Of a stretch of DNA of 64,000 nt, positions 10,737 through 21,993 are shown one piece after another. The notes below the pieces were generated by a model. The model saw only the letters and a list, made by a program, of their open reading frames with translations, was not told where the DNA came from and searched no databases. Source of the stretch: Neurospora tetraspora (taxonomy: Eukaryota > Ascomycota > Sordariomycetes > Sordariales > Sordariaceae); the NCBI RefSeq assembly GCF_033439725.1, contig NW_026944383.1, positions 7,254,001-7,318,000 of the forward strand. Reading direction: 5' to 3'. Both the position numbers and the translations under genes were made by a program. The stretch's first letter is position 1; every line of letters starts with the position of its first letter.

Positions 10737-11800
10737 GCTCTGTGCCCTGGGCCTCCGGGTGGACACTGGAGAAAACAGAGATGATACCCGTGGGATGTTT
10801 CGGGGTAGCTGATGGAGTGATCATGGTTATGGACGGTTGCGGATAGAAATTAAGAGGCAGCGAAGCAGTATAGATATTCTGACATTGCTTGGTGTGACAT
10901 AGATGGTTCTCAGCATATCTTTTAAGATATATACATCGATGTCGTAGGCTTTTACGGACAACATCTCGTCACGGTTACGGAACCTAACATGGTTATAGAA
11001 ATAGCAGCGTCTTCAAGCTTTGACAATGATCATCAGTATCAAATCTGATAAGCCCAACAACACACGTGCCGCTGACCACCGGTGTGTGGACTTTCCCTGT
11101 TTTGTGATTATGCACCTCAACTTTTGCCATTCAAGAACATGGAACGGTGTCACAACTCTGTCCTATACGTGAGCTATCACTCCTGAGAACCTGGCGACAA
11201 CTCAAACTGAAAACAGGACAGGTTAATCCACCACTAAGTTAAGCATTCAACTTCTCACAGCTTTGTTCACCTGGAGGTATGGCAAGGCAAGTTAAGGCAA
11301 CGTAGATACTTCAAGAAACCTATGGATTGCATTTATGTATGTGTTTATGAATGCAATCCGCTTTTCTCCGCTCACTATCTTCCCTCTTCTCCCCGATATC
11401 AAGCAAGAAACACACGACACCCAGCAAATGCAAAGCCCGACTCGCCACTAACCAAAAAAAAAAAGAAAAAGAAAAAAAAAACATCAAACCCTCCCGTCTT
11501 CGACTTTTCGCCTCCCAGCCTCAAGTTCAGTCATTAACAACCCAAGCCAGCTATATTCGCTTCGTACAGTACTTAGTATGTGTACATTCACCAAAACCCC
11601 CTCTGATCATCCGTACATAGCGTACTCGACCCACTCGACACATAACCCTCGTCCAAGTCCTCCTCCCACCACTGCTCCTCCAAGTCCTCCTCCTCGTCCT
11701 CAACATCACCATCATAATAAACATCCTCCCCAGCATAGTATACCCACCTCAACTCCTGCACCTCCTGCGCTTCCATCTCTAACTCTAACTCCCTCTCCCT
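10737..11800. other. Intergenic region between convergent Rex1 and PEX5 genes
   Basis: About 1.06 kb of presumed 3' untranslated and spacer DNA. It contains an A-rich tract at about 11454-11481. On the minus strand there is a 70-codon in-frame continuation of PEX5 beyond its stop (to 11588), discussed as a finding. No independent gene is supported. Confidence 0.6.
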
Positions 11801-13787
11801 CTAGAAGTCAAACTCACCACGGAAGATCTCCGGATCCACGCCCGTGGTAACCTTCTCCGCCAGATCCCTCCGTCCCATCTGGGTGAACACGCGACGAAGG
11901 GTATCATAGAGGGTCGTGCTCCTGTTCTGCGTCATCATGTTATCGATGCGCGAGTCGCTATCGCCCGCATTGCCGCCCAACAGCTCGCGCGCCTTCTCGC
12001 GCCCGCTCTTCTCGACGGACTTGTGCATGTCCAGCGCCGCGAGCAGGTGGCCGGCGGCCTCGTCGTGGCAGCCGATGTTGATGCACGAGACGCCGAGGTT
12101 GTAGCGGGCGCGGACAAAGTTGGGGTGGATGGCGAGGGCCTTTTCGTAGGCGGCGATGGCCTCCTCGGAGCGGCCGCTGTTGGCGAGGGTGGCGCCCAGC
12201 CGGTTCCAGAGCAGGTGGATCTGCTCGCGCTGGTTGGAGGTGCCGAGCTCGGTGGAGTGCAGGGCGGACTGGAAGCAGTCGACCGCCTTGTCGTAGTCCT
12301 CGGCGCCGTAGAACAGGACGCCCAGGCCGACCTGCACATCGGGATCCATATGGTCGCCATCGGGAGCGAGGCGAGCCGCCTCGAGGAAGAGGTTGGTGAC
12401 GCGCTCGTGCAGCTGGGCGCGGTCGGTGAAGCCCATGTCGGCGGCCGAGGAGAGGTTCTGGGGCGAGATGACGCTGGGGTACTTGGTCGACAGCCAGCGC
12501 TCGAGCGTGCGGTAGGCGGTGCTGTCGTAGCCCTCGTTGGTGTAGGAGACGGCCAGGCCCATCATGGCGGAGAGGTTGTTGGGGTCGAGCTTCATGGCGC
12601 GCTCGAGAGCACGGATGGCGGCTTCTTCCTTCTCGTTCTGGGCTTGAGCCTGTCCGAGGTAGACCCACGCCTCGGTGTGGTCGGGGTTCTTCTGAACCGC
12701 GGCCTCGAAGGCCAGAGCAGCTAGCGACAGGTTTCCACCCTCATTCATGATGCGAATACCCTCTTCGAATGGGTTTGGTGTCTCCCGGAAGAAGTTATCT
12801 TCCTCGAAGAGGTACTCTTGCACGATAGGGTCCGCGCCGAGCCTGCCGTTCAGCGTCCAGTCTTCCTTTTCCAGGTTCTCACTGTCGAACTTGGCGAAGT
12901 CGTCCTGGACATCGATCTCGTCCAACTCCTTCATAGCGTCTCTTTCGGCCTGGATACCGCGCCAGATGGATTCAAGATCGCCGGCACCGGTCTCGGAGTG
13001 AAGTAGCGCCTCGTCCATCTTGTTGAGCTCGGGCTCCATAGCACGGGCCTCGTCACCATTAATCTCCAACTGAGCAAAATGCTCCTCCCACTTGTTCTGG
13101 TCGAGCTCAACAACCTTGCCCTTGCCCTTGCCCTCGGGCTGTAGTTGTTGCTGGGGGATGTTGTGCATCTGAGGGCCGTGCATGCCGACCATGGGCTGAT
13201 ACATGGGCCGCTGCATCATGTTGTAGTTCATGTTGCCCATACCCATCATGCCACCACCCATCATGGGGCGCTGAGCAGACATCTGACTGGCGGTGGCCGG
13301 CGCCGCCGCCGGGTGCATCTGCTGGAACTTTGAGAACTCATCGGCGCTGAACTGAGTGCCGGGCGGCGCATTGAAGGCGGCTTCCATAGCCGCCTGTGCG
13401 TTGTGGAAGTCATTAGCCCATACTGGCGAGGCGTTCTGGGCGCGCATGTGGACGCCTTGGTTCGGGTCGAGGTGGAGCATGTGTCCTTGTTCGAGCGGCA
13501 TATGAGCCATCTCGGGCGTTTGGTTTAGGAATCCGTTCACCATCTGTTTAAGGGGATCGTCGTGTCAGCCAAGAGCGCAGGCCTCGCCGTCAACAGGGTC
13601 CATGAAGATTCCTTACCTCATCTTGCCCAGGGCCGCGGTTGGTACTCCGGAAGCCACCAACTGCAGCATTGGGGCCTCTGTTGACAAGTCTGTCATGTTG
13701 GAGGCTCTTGTCGTCTCCAACGTGTTTGGTGAACTGGCTGAGCGGGTTGCCCGCCGTCGAGCACTCGGCTCCTCCCATGAAAGACAT
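11801..13787 (-). CDS. PEX5: PEX5, peroxisomal PTS1 import receptor
   Basis: Exon 1 is 13617-13787 (57 codons) and exon 2 is 11801-13543, joined in phase 0 to 637 residues, in the usual PEX5 range. The receptor binds the C-terminal SKL-type signal of matrix proteins through its TPR domain and docks at PEX13/PEX14. Visible features are the N-terminal MSFMGGAEC with the conserved Cys9 used for monoubiquitin-dependent export, WxxxF-type motifs WANDF (99-103) and WEEHF (209-213), a Met/Gly/Gln-rich linker, and a C-terminal TPR array from about residue 330 with repeats such as AWVYLGQAQAQNEKEEAAI. The start ATG is confirmed by the conserved Cys. The stop is TAG at 11801-11803, followed by 70 sense codons in the same frame. 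Confidence 0.95.
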
Positions 13788-15124
13788 TTTGAAGATATTG
13801 GATATGGGGTCGTTTATAATAATGCGACAATGGCGATGTTTCGGCGAGAGTTGACAAGCCGAGGAGGGAGACGAGATGCGCGGCTCTTGACACTTCCTGG
13901 TAGGTGAAGTGGAGCGATATGTGGTCGACTGTTGGGAAAGCAGCGGCTCGCGCAAGTTGTTGGTTGTAGAAGGCGGCTGGAAGTAGCGGTAGCTAGTCTT
14001 TTGCGCAGGGGCAAAGGATGACTTTGGGTTGAAAAGAGGAAGAAAAACGTGGAACCAACAGACAATGGAAGCCAGGCACGTGGGCTTGTGGAGTTAATTA
14101 GTGATCAAGCGGCGGTGTCCAGCTGAAGTTGTCCAAGTGGAAGGAAGAAGTTGACCGACTCCGAGGGATGTGGGTGTCGCAGTCTTGTAAGTAGCGAAGC
14201 CCACGGCCCGATGCACGGTGTCGATGGGTCCATGTGTGGATGGCAGCAGCGTGGTTAGAAATCGGGCTCTGCAGATGCAACCTTGGGCGCCAAAAGCTCA
14301 GGGGCACGAGGGGGGCACCGCCTGTACGCCACCTGAACTGCTGGAAATGCCGAGGCAGCCAGCCAGCCATCCGCTGCCACCACCGCGCTCTTGTTCTTTT
14401 TGGGCTTTTGGCAGTTGCCGGTGGGGCCGGCCACTCGTTGGCCGCGGCTACCGACCCCGCCAATGGAGTCTTGAGGTTGTCAACCACACCTTAGCCGAAC
14501 CCCAGCCCGGCCCATGGAGAACACCCCCGCCCCCGGACCCCCCGGACCCCCCGGACCCATCATTGATCCCTTCGTTCAAACGACAGCCGAGAACAATCGG
14601 ACGACAGAGTGCGGCGGAAGTCATACTCACATGCCGGCAGCACGGCAATGCACAAGTTGAAAGGGGAAATGAAAAGTGAAACGATGCATCTCAAGCAGAT
14701 CGTCACGTCACTCACACGGAATGCAGGATGCAAAGAATCGATGCACAGAAAGATGCACAGAAGACCACCCGTCTATTCGTACATATGTACAGAGATATAA
14801 CCAACAAAAAATGGTAAACGAAAACAACTAGTCGCAGTAAGAAGAAAGAAGAGAAGATTTGTCGTACTTGTACAGGTATCATTGCAAGCAAAAGGCCAGG
14901 ATGATGTACGCAGAGTGATCGTACTGCAAAGGCGCCACAACACCAATCCCACAGTTTCCCAATCCCAATGTGCCCCAATTTTGGCAACATTTGTCAAGAA
15001 ACACAACCGGCTTTTTTTTTTTAAACCGAACTTGCCCAGTTTTGCCCTCCATTACATCCGTTTCCCATCCTCTTCACCCAGCCGTGTCGTAACCATTGCA
15101 TGCCCTCAATTGCGGCTTGCCAGT
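13788..15124. other. Intergenic region upstream of PEX5 and downstream of the RRM gene
   Basis: About 1.3 kb. The first few hundred bases are the PEX5 promoter and leader. Around 14527-14550 there is a short run of CCCCCCGGA-type units. The right part is the 3' flank of the RRM gene. Open frames on both strands around 14.1-14.7 kb are low complexity and overlap each other; none is supported. Confidence 0.5.
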
Positions 15125-16303
15125 TTAGAACTCGGTGGACTCGCCCTGGTCGCGGCGGTTGTAGTTGCGGTTGCCACCATCGCGGTTGTAGCTGCGGTTG
15201 CCACCCTCACGGTTGTAGCTGCGGTTACCACCGTCGCGGTTGTAGCTGCGCTGGCCATCGCGCTGCCCATCACGCTGCTGACGGGGGCGGTACTCGCGAC
15301 GCTCGCCGTTGTACTCGCGACGCTCACCGTTGTACTCGCGGCGCTCGCCGTTGTTCTCACGGGGCTGACGAGCAGCGACGGGCTGAGCATAGTCAAGCTT
15401 GACGGTCCTCTCGCCGAGCTGGGTACCCTGGAGCTTCTCCAAGGCGGTAACGGCAGACTCGACGTCGACGAAGTCGGCATGGGCAAAGCCACGGGGCCAG
15501 CCGGTAGCACGGTCAACGGCGACGCGGACGTCCTTGAGACCGTCAATGCCGACAAAGATGTTGTTCAGCTCGGCATCGGTGGTCTCGTAGGGGATGTTGC
15601 CAATGAAAAGGCAGGCGGAAGGCTCGCCGGTGGAGCCGCCACGGCTGGCCTTCGCACGGCGGGGCTCGACGCTAATGCGGCGACCGTGCCAGAAAGAGCC
15701 GTCGACCTGGGAGCAGGCCTCCTCGAGGGCCTCACGGGTGGCGAAGGTGACGAAACCGTAACTGTAGACACAATCTGTTAGCGTAATTCAACGTGGGATA
15801 TGTAGAAAGGAATCCAAACTTACCCCTTGCTCAAGCCGCGGGCATCACGGGCAAGGAAAACGTTGGTGACGTTGCCGAACTTCTCGAAAGCGCCCTTGAG
15901 GTGCTCCTCGGTAGCATCGAAGACGATGTTGCGGACGAAAGCGGCGTGGCCATCACGGGTGTCCTCCTGGACAGCGGCCTCCTCGGTAGCAGCAGGGGCA
16001 GTCTCGGTCTCGGTCTCGGTCTGCTCAGGCTGGGTAGGCTCCTCAGTGTTGAGGACACGGGGGGACTGAGAGAAGAAGCGGATAGCCTGGATTCTGCTGG
16101 AGACAAGAGCAGTGCGGGCAATGCTGGCGGAGAAAGACGCAGCAGGAGCCTGGGTAGAGATAGCCCTCGAAGCAGAGAGGGCGGATCTGAGAGCGGCACG
16201 ACGGATGGACTGCCTGGATTTGGGGATATATCTGTCAGTAGCTGGTCTAGGGTTCCGGTCTGCCTGTCCAGTCCATGACCGTAAAAGAACTGAAAACTCA
16301 CAT
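15125..16303 (-). CDS. Mitochondrial two-RRM RNA-binding protein with repeat-rich tail; start codon split by an intron
   Basis: Coding exons: 16302-16303 (the bases AT), 15824-16213 and 15125-15761, giving 342 residues. The AT of the start codon joins the G at 16213 across an 88-nt intron with GTGAGT donor and CAG acceptor. The resulting MQSIRRAALRSALSASRA... is a classic arginine-rich, acid-free mitochondrial presequence ending near IRFFSQSPRVL. Then come an acidic spacer, RRM1 (RNP2 FVRNIVF, RNP1 KGYGFVTF), RRM2 (RNP2 LFIGNI, RNP1 RGFAHADF) and a tail of repeats: NGERREY units and GGNRSYNRD/E units. It probably binds mitochondrial RNA. The tail resembles RGG/low-complexity regions that bind RNA or self-associate. 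No orthologue name is assigned. Confidence 0.88.
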
Positions 16304-17002
16304 TTTGAAGTATGGGGGTGAGGATGAATGGATGGATGGGCAAAAAAAGGGTTGTTGAAAAGATGAATCGGAAGACAGGAAGCGTTTGCCAGGGAAAGAA
16401 TAAAAGTCAGTCGACCTTGAGGCCCCGCGTTCTCAGAGTGGACTCTCCACTATGGTTGGAGTGCTCCCATCCGCCGCTATCAGAAAATTCAAGCAGGGTT
16501 GAGGCGGCACGACAAGCTGGATAACCGATTCGACTAGCCGCCTTGGGAAAGGTCGCTATTACGGATAAGCTTATCGGACGTGTCTGACTCTGTGCTGCAC
16601 GCGTCAGTGAAGGCTGTGTGCACATGTAATCGTCACTACCTAACGGTCCTTATCTGTCACTATCAGTTGTTAACTGCCAGGTCAGGGTCCAATGTCAACT
16701 TCACAACAACAACTAACAACAACACATCTCAGCTCACAACCATGACGGTGATTGCTACACGGAGAATGGCTTGAGATGCACGCTCAGTGCTCATAATTGA
16801 ATTTAGTATGGTTTGGGACGTTTAAACCCCCTCCTGGGGCTGGATCTATTTCCCCAAATGTTCCGCTCTGTTCCCACCAACTACGTCAGGTTCATCCAAT
16901 GCGACCAACTGCCGCCGGTACCTGGATGTCGCATCCGCCATAATCCAACTCGCCATCATCGGTTTCCAAAGGATACCACGCGACATCAAACCATCTCCGC
17001 AT
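16304..17002. other. Promoter of the RRM gene and 3' flank of the membrane-protein gene
   Basis: About 700 bp between two minus-strand genes. Nothing coding is supported; the region contains several AACAAC-type short repeats near 16707-16725. Confidence 0.5.
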
Positions 17003-17890
17003 CTATTCTCCGTTTTGAAAAATAGCCCGCAAGTCCTGCCTGCCGCTGACGCTGTTGATGGTAGGCCTTCTCGACTTCCGCAGATGATGATGGCGATGAG
17101 ATCTAGAGGCCGAACTGGTCCCTACTGTCCTAGGACCCGAATCGACTGAGTGCTTTCGATTTGACGCAGTCTTGTCGGGCTCTGCGCTTCTGGGGATCGC
17201 AGTCAGGGTTCGGGGAGTTCCTGACTGCTTGATGCTGGTACCTCGATCCAAGTCGACTGGATGGGATCGGAGGGGGTCGAATTCGAGAGATATGCCATGT
17301 CGCGAAGCTACGGGCTCCGGTTCCGTGATGATGATTTTGATGTTGCTTGCCTTCCCAAGATTGTCAACTCGGTCTGTCCCAGGCTTCCGTTCCTTCTCTT
17401 CTTTCTGGGTCGCGTACTGCTCACTGGCATGGGCCAGCAGTCTCTCCTCGTCCGGCGCATTTGCGGGTAATACGGTTGCCGAGTAAGCCCAGAATGAGCG
17501 ATTCCGGTTGTTACGGAAGTCGTTCGCCGGTGCAAAACGCATGTTGGGGGATATGGTTTCAACTGATGGCGAGTAGGTATTGATGGTGTAGCTCGACGGA
17601 CTCGATTGTCCATCCTCCCGATTCTCAAGATCGTGATACTGACGAGCTTGGCCTATCCTGCTGTACACAATATAGCAAATAGCGAGAAGGAAGATTATCG
17701 ATCCGGATATCGAAACGACAAGCGCTGGTCGTATAGGTCCCCGATGTTGGACAGAGTAGACGATCGAGAAAACAATCAGCGAGGTTGTGAACGAGACCAG
17801 GGAGATTAAAAGCACCACCTCAACGGTTGAGAAGGGGCGATGGCCACCGATTTGTCGATATCCTTTTGCCGGGTATGAGATTCCAACCAT
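17003..17890 (-). CDS. Hypothetical two-transmembrane protein
   Basis: Single exon, 295 residues, ATG at 17890. Two hydrophobic segments lie close together near the N-terminus, about residues 24-48 (VEVVLLISLVSFTTSLIVFS...) and 55-77 (ALVVSISGSIIFLLAICYIV), separated by a short polar loop with an HRG motif. The remaining two thirds are hydrophilic, Ser/Arg-rich and probably disordered and cytoplasmic, with a His/Arg cluster (SHRHHHLRKSRR) near the C-terminus. I do not recognise the family and cannot assign a function. Codon use is like that of its neighbours, and the frame is intact over its whole length. Confidence 0.65.
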   Translation of the reverse strand: MVGISYPAKGYRQIGGHRPFSTVEVVLLISLVSFTTSLIVFSIVYSVQHRGPIRPALVVSISGSIIFLLAICYIVYSRIGQARQYHDLENREDGQSSPSSYTINTYSPSVETISPNMRFAPANDFRNNRNRSFWAYSATVLPANAPDEERLLAHASEQYATQKEEKERKPGTDRVDNLGKASNIKIIITEPEPVASRHGISLEFDPLRSHPVDLDRGTSIKQSGTPRTLTAIPRSAEPDKTASNRKHSVDSGPRTVGTSSASRSHRHHHLRKSRRPTINSVSGRQDLRAIFQNGE

Positions 17891-18768
17891 TGTGGGAAGG
17901 CATAGCAGAGACTGTGTTCATCTGCGAGACGAGGATCGACTGGCGGGAAGTAAATAATTTTCACTGTTGAGTGGCCCGGAGGTGGGAGTGTTATAAACCC
18001 AAAACGGACATGCTCACCAGGCCTCCAACAACCCGTGAGACTGTAAGACAGTGCCATGGGGGTGGCATGGGGGTTTTACCTTCGGGTCAAGCGCGAGTGT
18101 GCTGCAGAGTGATCATTCACCTTTCCCACCGGATGAGAAGACCAAATGACAACAATGACGCAGAGCAACCACATGGGCTATGTTGGTGCCATAGGGCTGG
18201 GTGGTTCTTTGTCATGGGACCAATGGGAACTATCGCACGTGCCGCGGTGCCAACTGCGCCCTTGGTTTGCGGTACACTTCCGGGCTTAAGCGCGATCTCT
18301 TATACTGTACTTTAGCCTCATGGCTTGTACCAACGCCGTCAAGTAAAAGTCGTTGGGTTGGGGCGCCATGCTGACCGGTTGCGTGCTCTTTCAAAGACGG
18401 ATGGTTGGACACTATCACCCCTACTACGAGCATTCACCACCACCAGTCTGGTTGGTTTGTTATTCCACAAGTCTCCGGGAAACTCCAATAGCGGACATTA
18501 CCCACGTCGGGATTCCGATTACACACCTCCGAAAGGCAACGTCAAAGCTACTGCGGACCGCGCTCACGCTCCGGAAAGTCAGCACACCACAATGGTTGCG
18601 ACCGTTTCATGGGCCTTTTAGGGCTGTGTATGACTCTATACCGCCTTTAAATAGTAAAAGATGTCCGATGAGTTGACGAATACCTATTCCTGATACGTCT
18701 TGATCCGGTTTCAACCCGCACCGACTCGGTAGCTAACCCCCCGGGCCACGCTATGTTACTCGAAGTGT

Positions 18769-18777
18769 ATATATAAG
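18769..18777 (+). promoter_or_regulatory. TATA-box-like site, transcript unknown
   Basis: TATATATAA followed by G, in an otherwise GC-balanced context. No coding frame of note follows, so it could drive a non-coding RNA or be chance. Low confidence. Confidence 0.2.
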
Positions 18778-19102
18778 CCTCTGGCTTATCTTACCATCCA
18801 CCGGGACTTAAACCAAGCAGAGACTACACAGCACTATCGGACGATCGTCGCTTATTTGCTAAGAAAAGCTTAACAGGAGGCCTGCCCGCCACCTCCAGAT
18901 TTCGATCCTCAACACCAAATCAGGCCTTCTCCGGCTGCACTCACTCCCGAGATCCGAGCCCCCACGGGCATTTCATGGAGTCGGGTCCGAGTTCACAAAG
19001 CCTCCTTCGAGACATCGACACCAATCAACTGACTACCGTCTGAACTCCTGCCGCTCGATTCCAGCCCGCTATTCCCGTCATTCAGACCATCTCTAACGGA
19101 GA

Positions 19103-19118
19103 TTAACCCTAACCCTAG
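19103..19118. repeat. Internal telomere-like motif (telobox)
   Basis: TTAACCCTAACCCTAG, two CCCTAA units, matching the TTAGGG telomere repeat of filamentous fungi. It sits about 210 bp upstream of the tRNA-Gly gene. Such motifs can bind Tbf1-like proteins at promoters. Confidence 0.6.
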
Positions 19119-19328
19119 TTCCTCCCCCTTTCTCTCCGATCTCCGTCCAGGACTCCTGACGGAGTGCCAAGACAAACCGTCGGCTCCGAAGGCTCCACAG
19201 GACCACAGTTGTTGGGCCGCGACTGCCTGGCCCAGCTGAGTTGGCTGTTGCGGACACGTTACGGTACCTGCCCCATATAAGGAGATCATGATGAGCTATC
19301 TTTCAACAAGCAAACAAAACCATCAAAA

Positions 19329-19400
19329 GCGCCAATGGTCTAGTGGTTAGGATTCAACCCTTCCAAGGTTGAGGGGGGGGTTCGATTCCCTCTTGGCGCA
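19329..19400 (+). tRNA. tRNA-Gly, anticodon TCC
   Basis: 72 nt that fold as a cloverleaf without an intron. The acceptor stem is GCGCCAA (19329-19335) with TTGGCGC (19393-19399) and discriminator A19400. The D-arm region carries TAGTGGTTAGGAT. The anticodon stem is CAACC/GGTTG around loop CTTCCAA, anticodon TCC, which reads GGA glycine codons. The T-arm has the standard TTCGATT loop closed by a G-rich/CCCTC stem. No CCA is encoded, as in eukaryotes. A run of seven T follows at 19403-19409 as the RNA polymerase III terminator. Confidence 0.96.
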
Positions 19401-19402
19401 AC

Positions 19403-19409
19403 TTTTTTT
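19403..19409 (+). terminator. RNA polymerase III terminator of tRNA-Gly
   Basis: Seven consecutive T on the sense strand, starting three bases after the tRNA 3' end. Confidence 0.85.
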
Positions 19410-21003
19410 CTACTTTTTGCTCTTTTTGTTCTGACTGCTGATATCCTCTTTTTTTTGCTGGGGTGATGCTTTGTTTCTTTTCATTGTTTGGATATTGTCA
19501 TCGGGCGCTGTTGGTATTACCATTTTGATGAAGGAACGTGATGCTGGGGAGATGTCGAGGAAGTTGTCTTCAAATCGATTCGTACGTGCTGCATAAACTC
19601 AACACCATTCCGTCACCAGCTCCATCACCCTGGAATCAGACACCTAAGACCGAAGGGGATCCGGCGGGATCATTTGGATGGCTTCAAACCGGGCAACTGT
19701 AGTGTTTCTCGAGTTTAAGCCTCCTAGCCGCATCACCAAGACCCCGAGGATCTGACAAGACGACGTTCATCTACCTCCGTGCGAGACAGGATTTGCAAAG
19801 ACATTCAAACCAAGTTCGAGAGACATCTTCCTTCAGACACAAGAACATGCTTCTATGCATCAGTTCTTCTTGAAGTACGCATCTGAATCCAGAACGAACG
19901 CTTTTGAGAGCCTACCTTACATGACCTTCGGAGAGGTCAACCACATTTCAACCCGTCTCAGAGTCAGAGACCGCATTGCCAAGTGAATCACTTATTTTAG
20001 CTGGACACATATCCGTGCGTTCTATGCTGTCTGGTATGTATGTTTTGTCTCGCTGCTGTACAGAAAGATCAACGAAACTCTCCTGGCCAGGCGCTTATGC
20101 ATGTCTGTTTCTTCACTAGACATGATTTATAGTCACGCGAAGAGACACGAGGTCACCAGCCGGGTTATTCCATGAAGCCAAGTGGTTTCGTGCAGTCTTT
20201 GTGTCTTTTTTCCTCCATTGGTATCCGGACTTATCTTCTTCCCTTCCTACTTCTACCTTCTGGGGTCGAGTCTTGAACAAACACCATGGCCTCAAGGTAT
20301 CTTCTCTCTCTCTTTCCTTCTCTCTCTTTTCCTCACCACTCACCAGATTTTACGTCCGAGAGCAACGGCACGACATAGAAACAGAACCTGGAAGAGAACA
20401 AAAGGAAAGTTTAGCAATATCGGAGTGAACATCGAGGTGTCGTGCCCGAACTGGCCGGAACAAAAACCCCGTGCTGAGTGAGAAAGGTGCTCAGCTTGGT
20501 CCAACAAGAGTACCTGCCCCTGGGTAACGGCAACAGAAACGACAACAGCAACACCAACTACAGCAGGCACAAGACAGAACACATCCCTGTGTACCGTGGC
20601 CATGGTAAACAGGAAGGTAAGGAGTCAAGGTCAAAGGGTTACGACGTCACGACGTGACGACAAGTGCCTCGGCGCGTGCGGCTATCCGGTTGTATTTATG
20701 TGGTTGTTTCTTGTGAGTGCTATCTCCGCTTTGATTGACCTCTTCTATTTCTATCTTGTATTTGCCTACCTATGGGAGGAAAGGGTGGTACGCAGTCAAT
20801 GTTGGACAAAGCATCATGGTAAAGTCAGGGACAGGACGTGTAGGAAAGGGGCAAAAATGAACAAAACCATATTGCCGCCGAACCTCTTTCTATTTGCGAC
20901 TCCAGGGTTACCTAGGTACGTATGGTAATCCAAGATCGTACATGATGATCCAGAATCGGTACAACGAGTCCACGGCCGCTTCTTGTACTTGTGCTTCTCT
21001 TTT

Positions 21004-21005
<2 letters not shown>

Positions 21006-21035
<30 letters not shown>
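21006..21035. repeat. (CTG)10 microsatellite
   Basis: Ten perfect CTG units followed by CAGCA. It is intergenic; the Ala/Ser/Gln frames it creates are artefacts. Confidence 0.9.
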
Positions 21036-21036
<1 letters not shown>

Positions 21037-21969
21037 AGCAATATCCCGACGGATGAATGAACAGCCGTATAACCATCCAGTGGAAGCTGAGAAGTGATAA
21101 TACCACCGAGTGTCCGTCCCACAGCTACGACTACGACTACAATTGCAGAAAATGGAAGTCACGACTACCCCTCAGCTACCTACAAAACACAACGACACAA
21201 CCACGACAAATGCAAAAACACAAAAACACAGCAGCCAGCATGCCGCACGCAGCGGAAGAGAAACAGAGGCACAGAGGCACAAAGGCACAAAAAAAAAAGG
21301 GGGAAAGAGTGAAAGCGAAAAAGGATGGGGGGGGGCGAGGTAAGGTAGGACACCATCAGCAACCTACACGTGGCGAAGGAGTGAAAGAGTAACACTGCTT
21401 TGTCTCCCATGTCCCCCCATGTCCCCCCTGTCCTCCCATCGTCAATCCATTGCCCAATGCATTTGTGTTTCAGATGGATACTACACCTGTACGCGGTTGC
21501 ACTTTTCTCACATTGCACAAGTGGCTTGGGGGCTTGGGAGAGGTAACCTGAGTTGAGACCGTCGTGAGAGCTGGGCCTGGCTGGGGGGCTACGGCTATGG
21601 TATAATGGGACGTGGAAAGTTCCGTGGGTGATCCTGGATGTGGGGAATCAGGTCGGTGTTTAGGAGAGGTAGGTATAGTATAGCGATACGTACGAGAAGA
21701 AGAAGAATTAAAGGAGCAAGTAGTGTCCTGCTCACTTCTGGTTGGCTTTATTTCACTCTTCGGGCCAGCCAGGCTGTTTTTCACCTACCTAGTCTATTAC
21801 ACCCATCTTGATAGACTCCTCAACAATCTCTACCAGTACATACATACCTCTAGCTACCTAGAATCTCGATATATCCTCTCGCCTTTTCTCCCTTGATGGA
21901 GCATGGATCAGAGGCGTCGTTGTACACATACCTACCGAAATGCAACCTGGTTGCGTCGCGGCCAGGCGG

Positions 21970-21993
21970 GCAAGCAAGCAAGCAAGCAAGCAA
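21970..21993. repeat. (GCAA)6 microsatellite
   Basis: Six perfect GCAA units in intergenic DNA. Confidence 0.9.

Larger units (their letters stand above)
17891..19328. other. Intergenic region with a TATA-like site and telomere-like motif
   Basis: About 1.4 kb. The left part is the promoter of the minus-strand membrane-protein gene. A TATATATAA site lies at 18769-18777, and a double CCCTAA telomere-like motif at 19103-19118. A 98-codon minus-strand frame at 18993-19289 has no recognisable features and is not called. Transcription from the TATA site rightward is possible but unsupported. Confidence 0.4.

Noticed and set aside
14882-15781. 299-codon plus-strand frame rich in Val/Ala/Leu
   Set aside because: Antisense to the RRM gene; its repeats mirror the RGG-like repeats of the real gene.
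18769-19328. Possible 5S rRNA or snRNA gene after the TATA site
   Set aside because: No sequence resembling fungal 5S rRNA or a spliceosomal RNA was recognised.
20340-20603. 87-codon minus-strand frame with ACCATGG start and a hydrophobic N-terminus
   Set aside because: Looks a little like a signal or membrane peptide but is short, ends without features and has no splice partners; not enough support.
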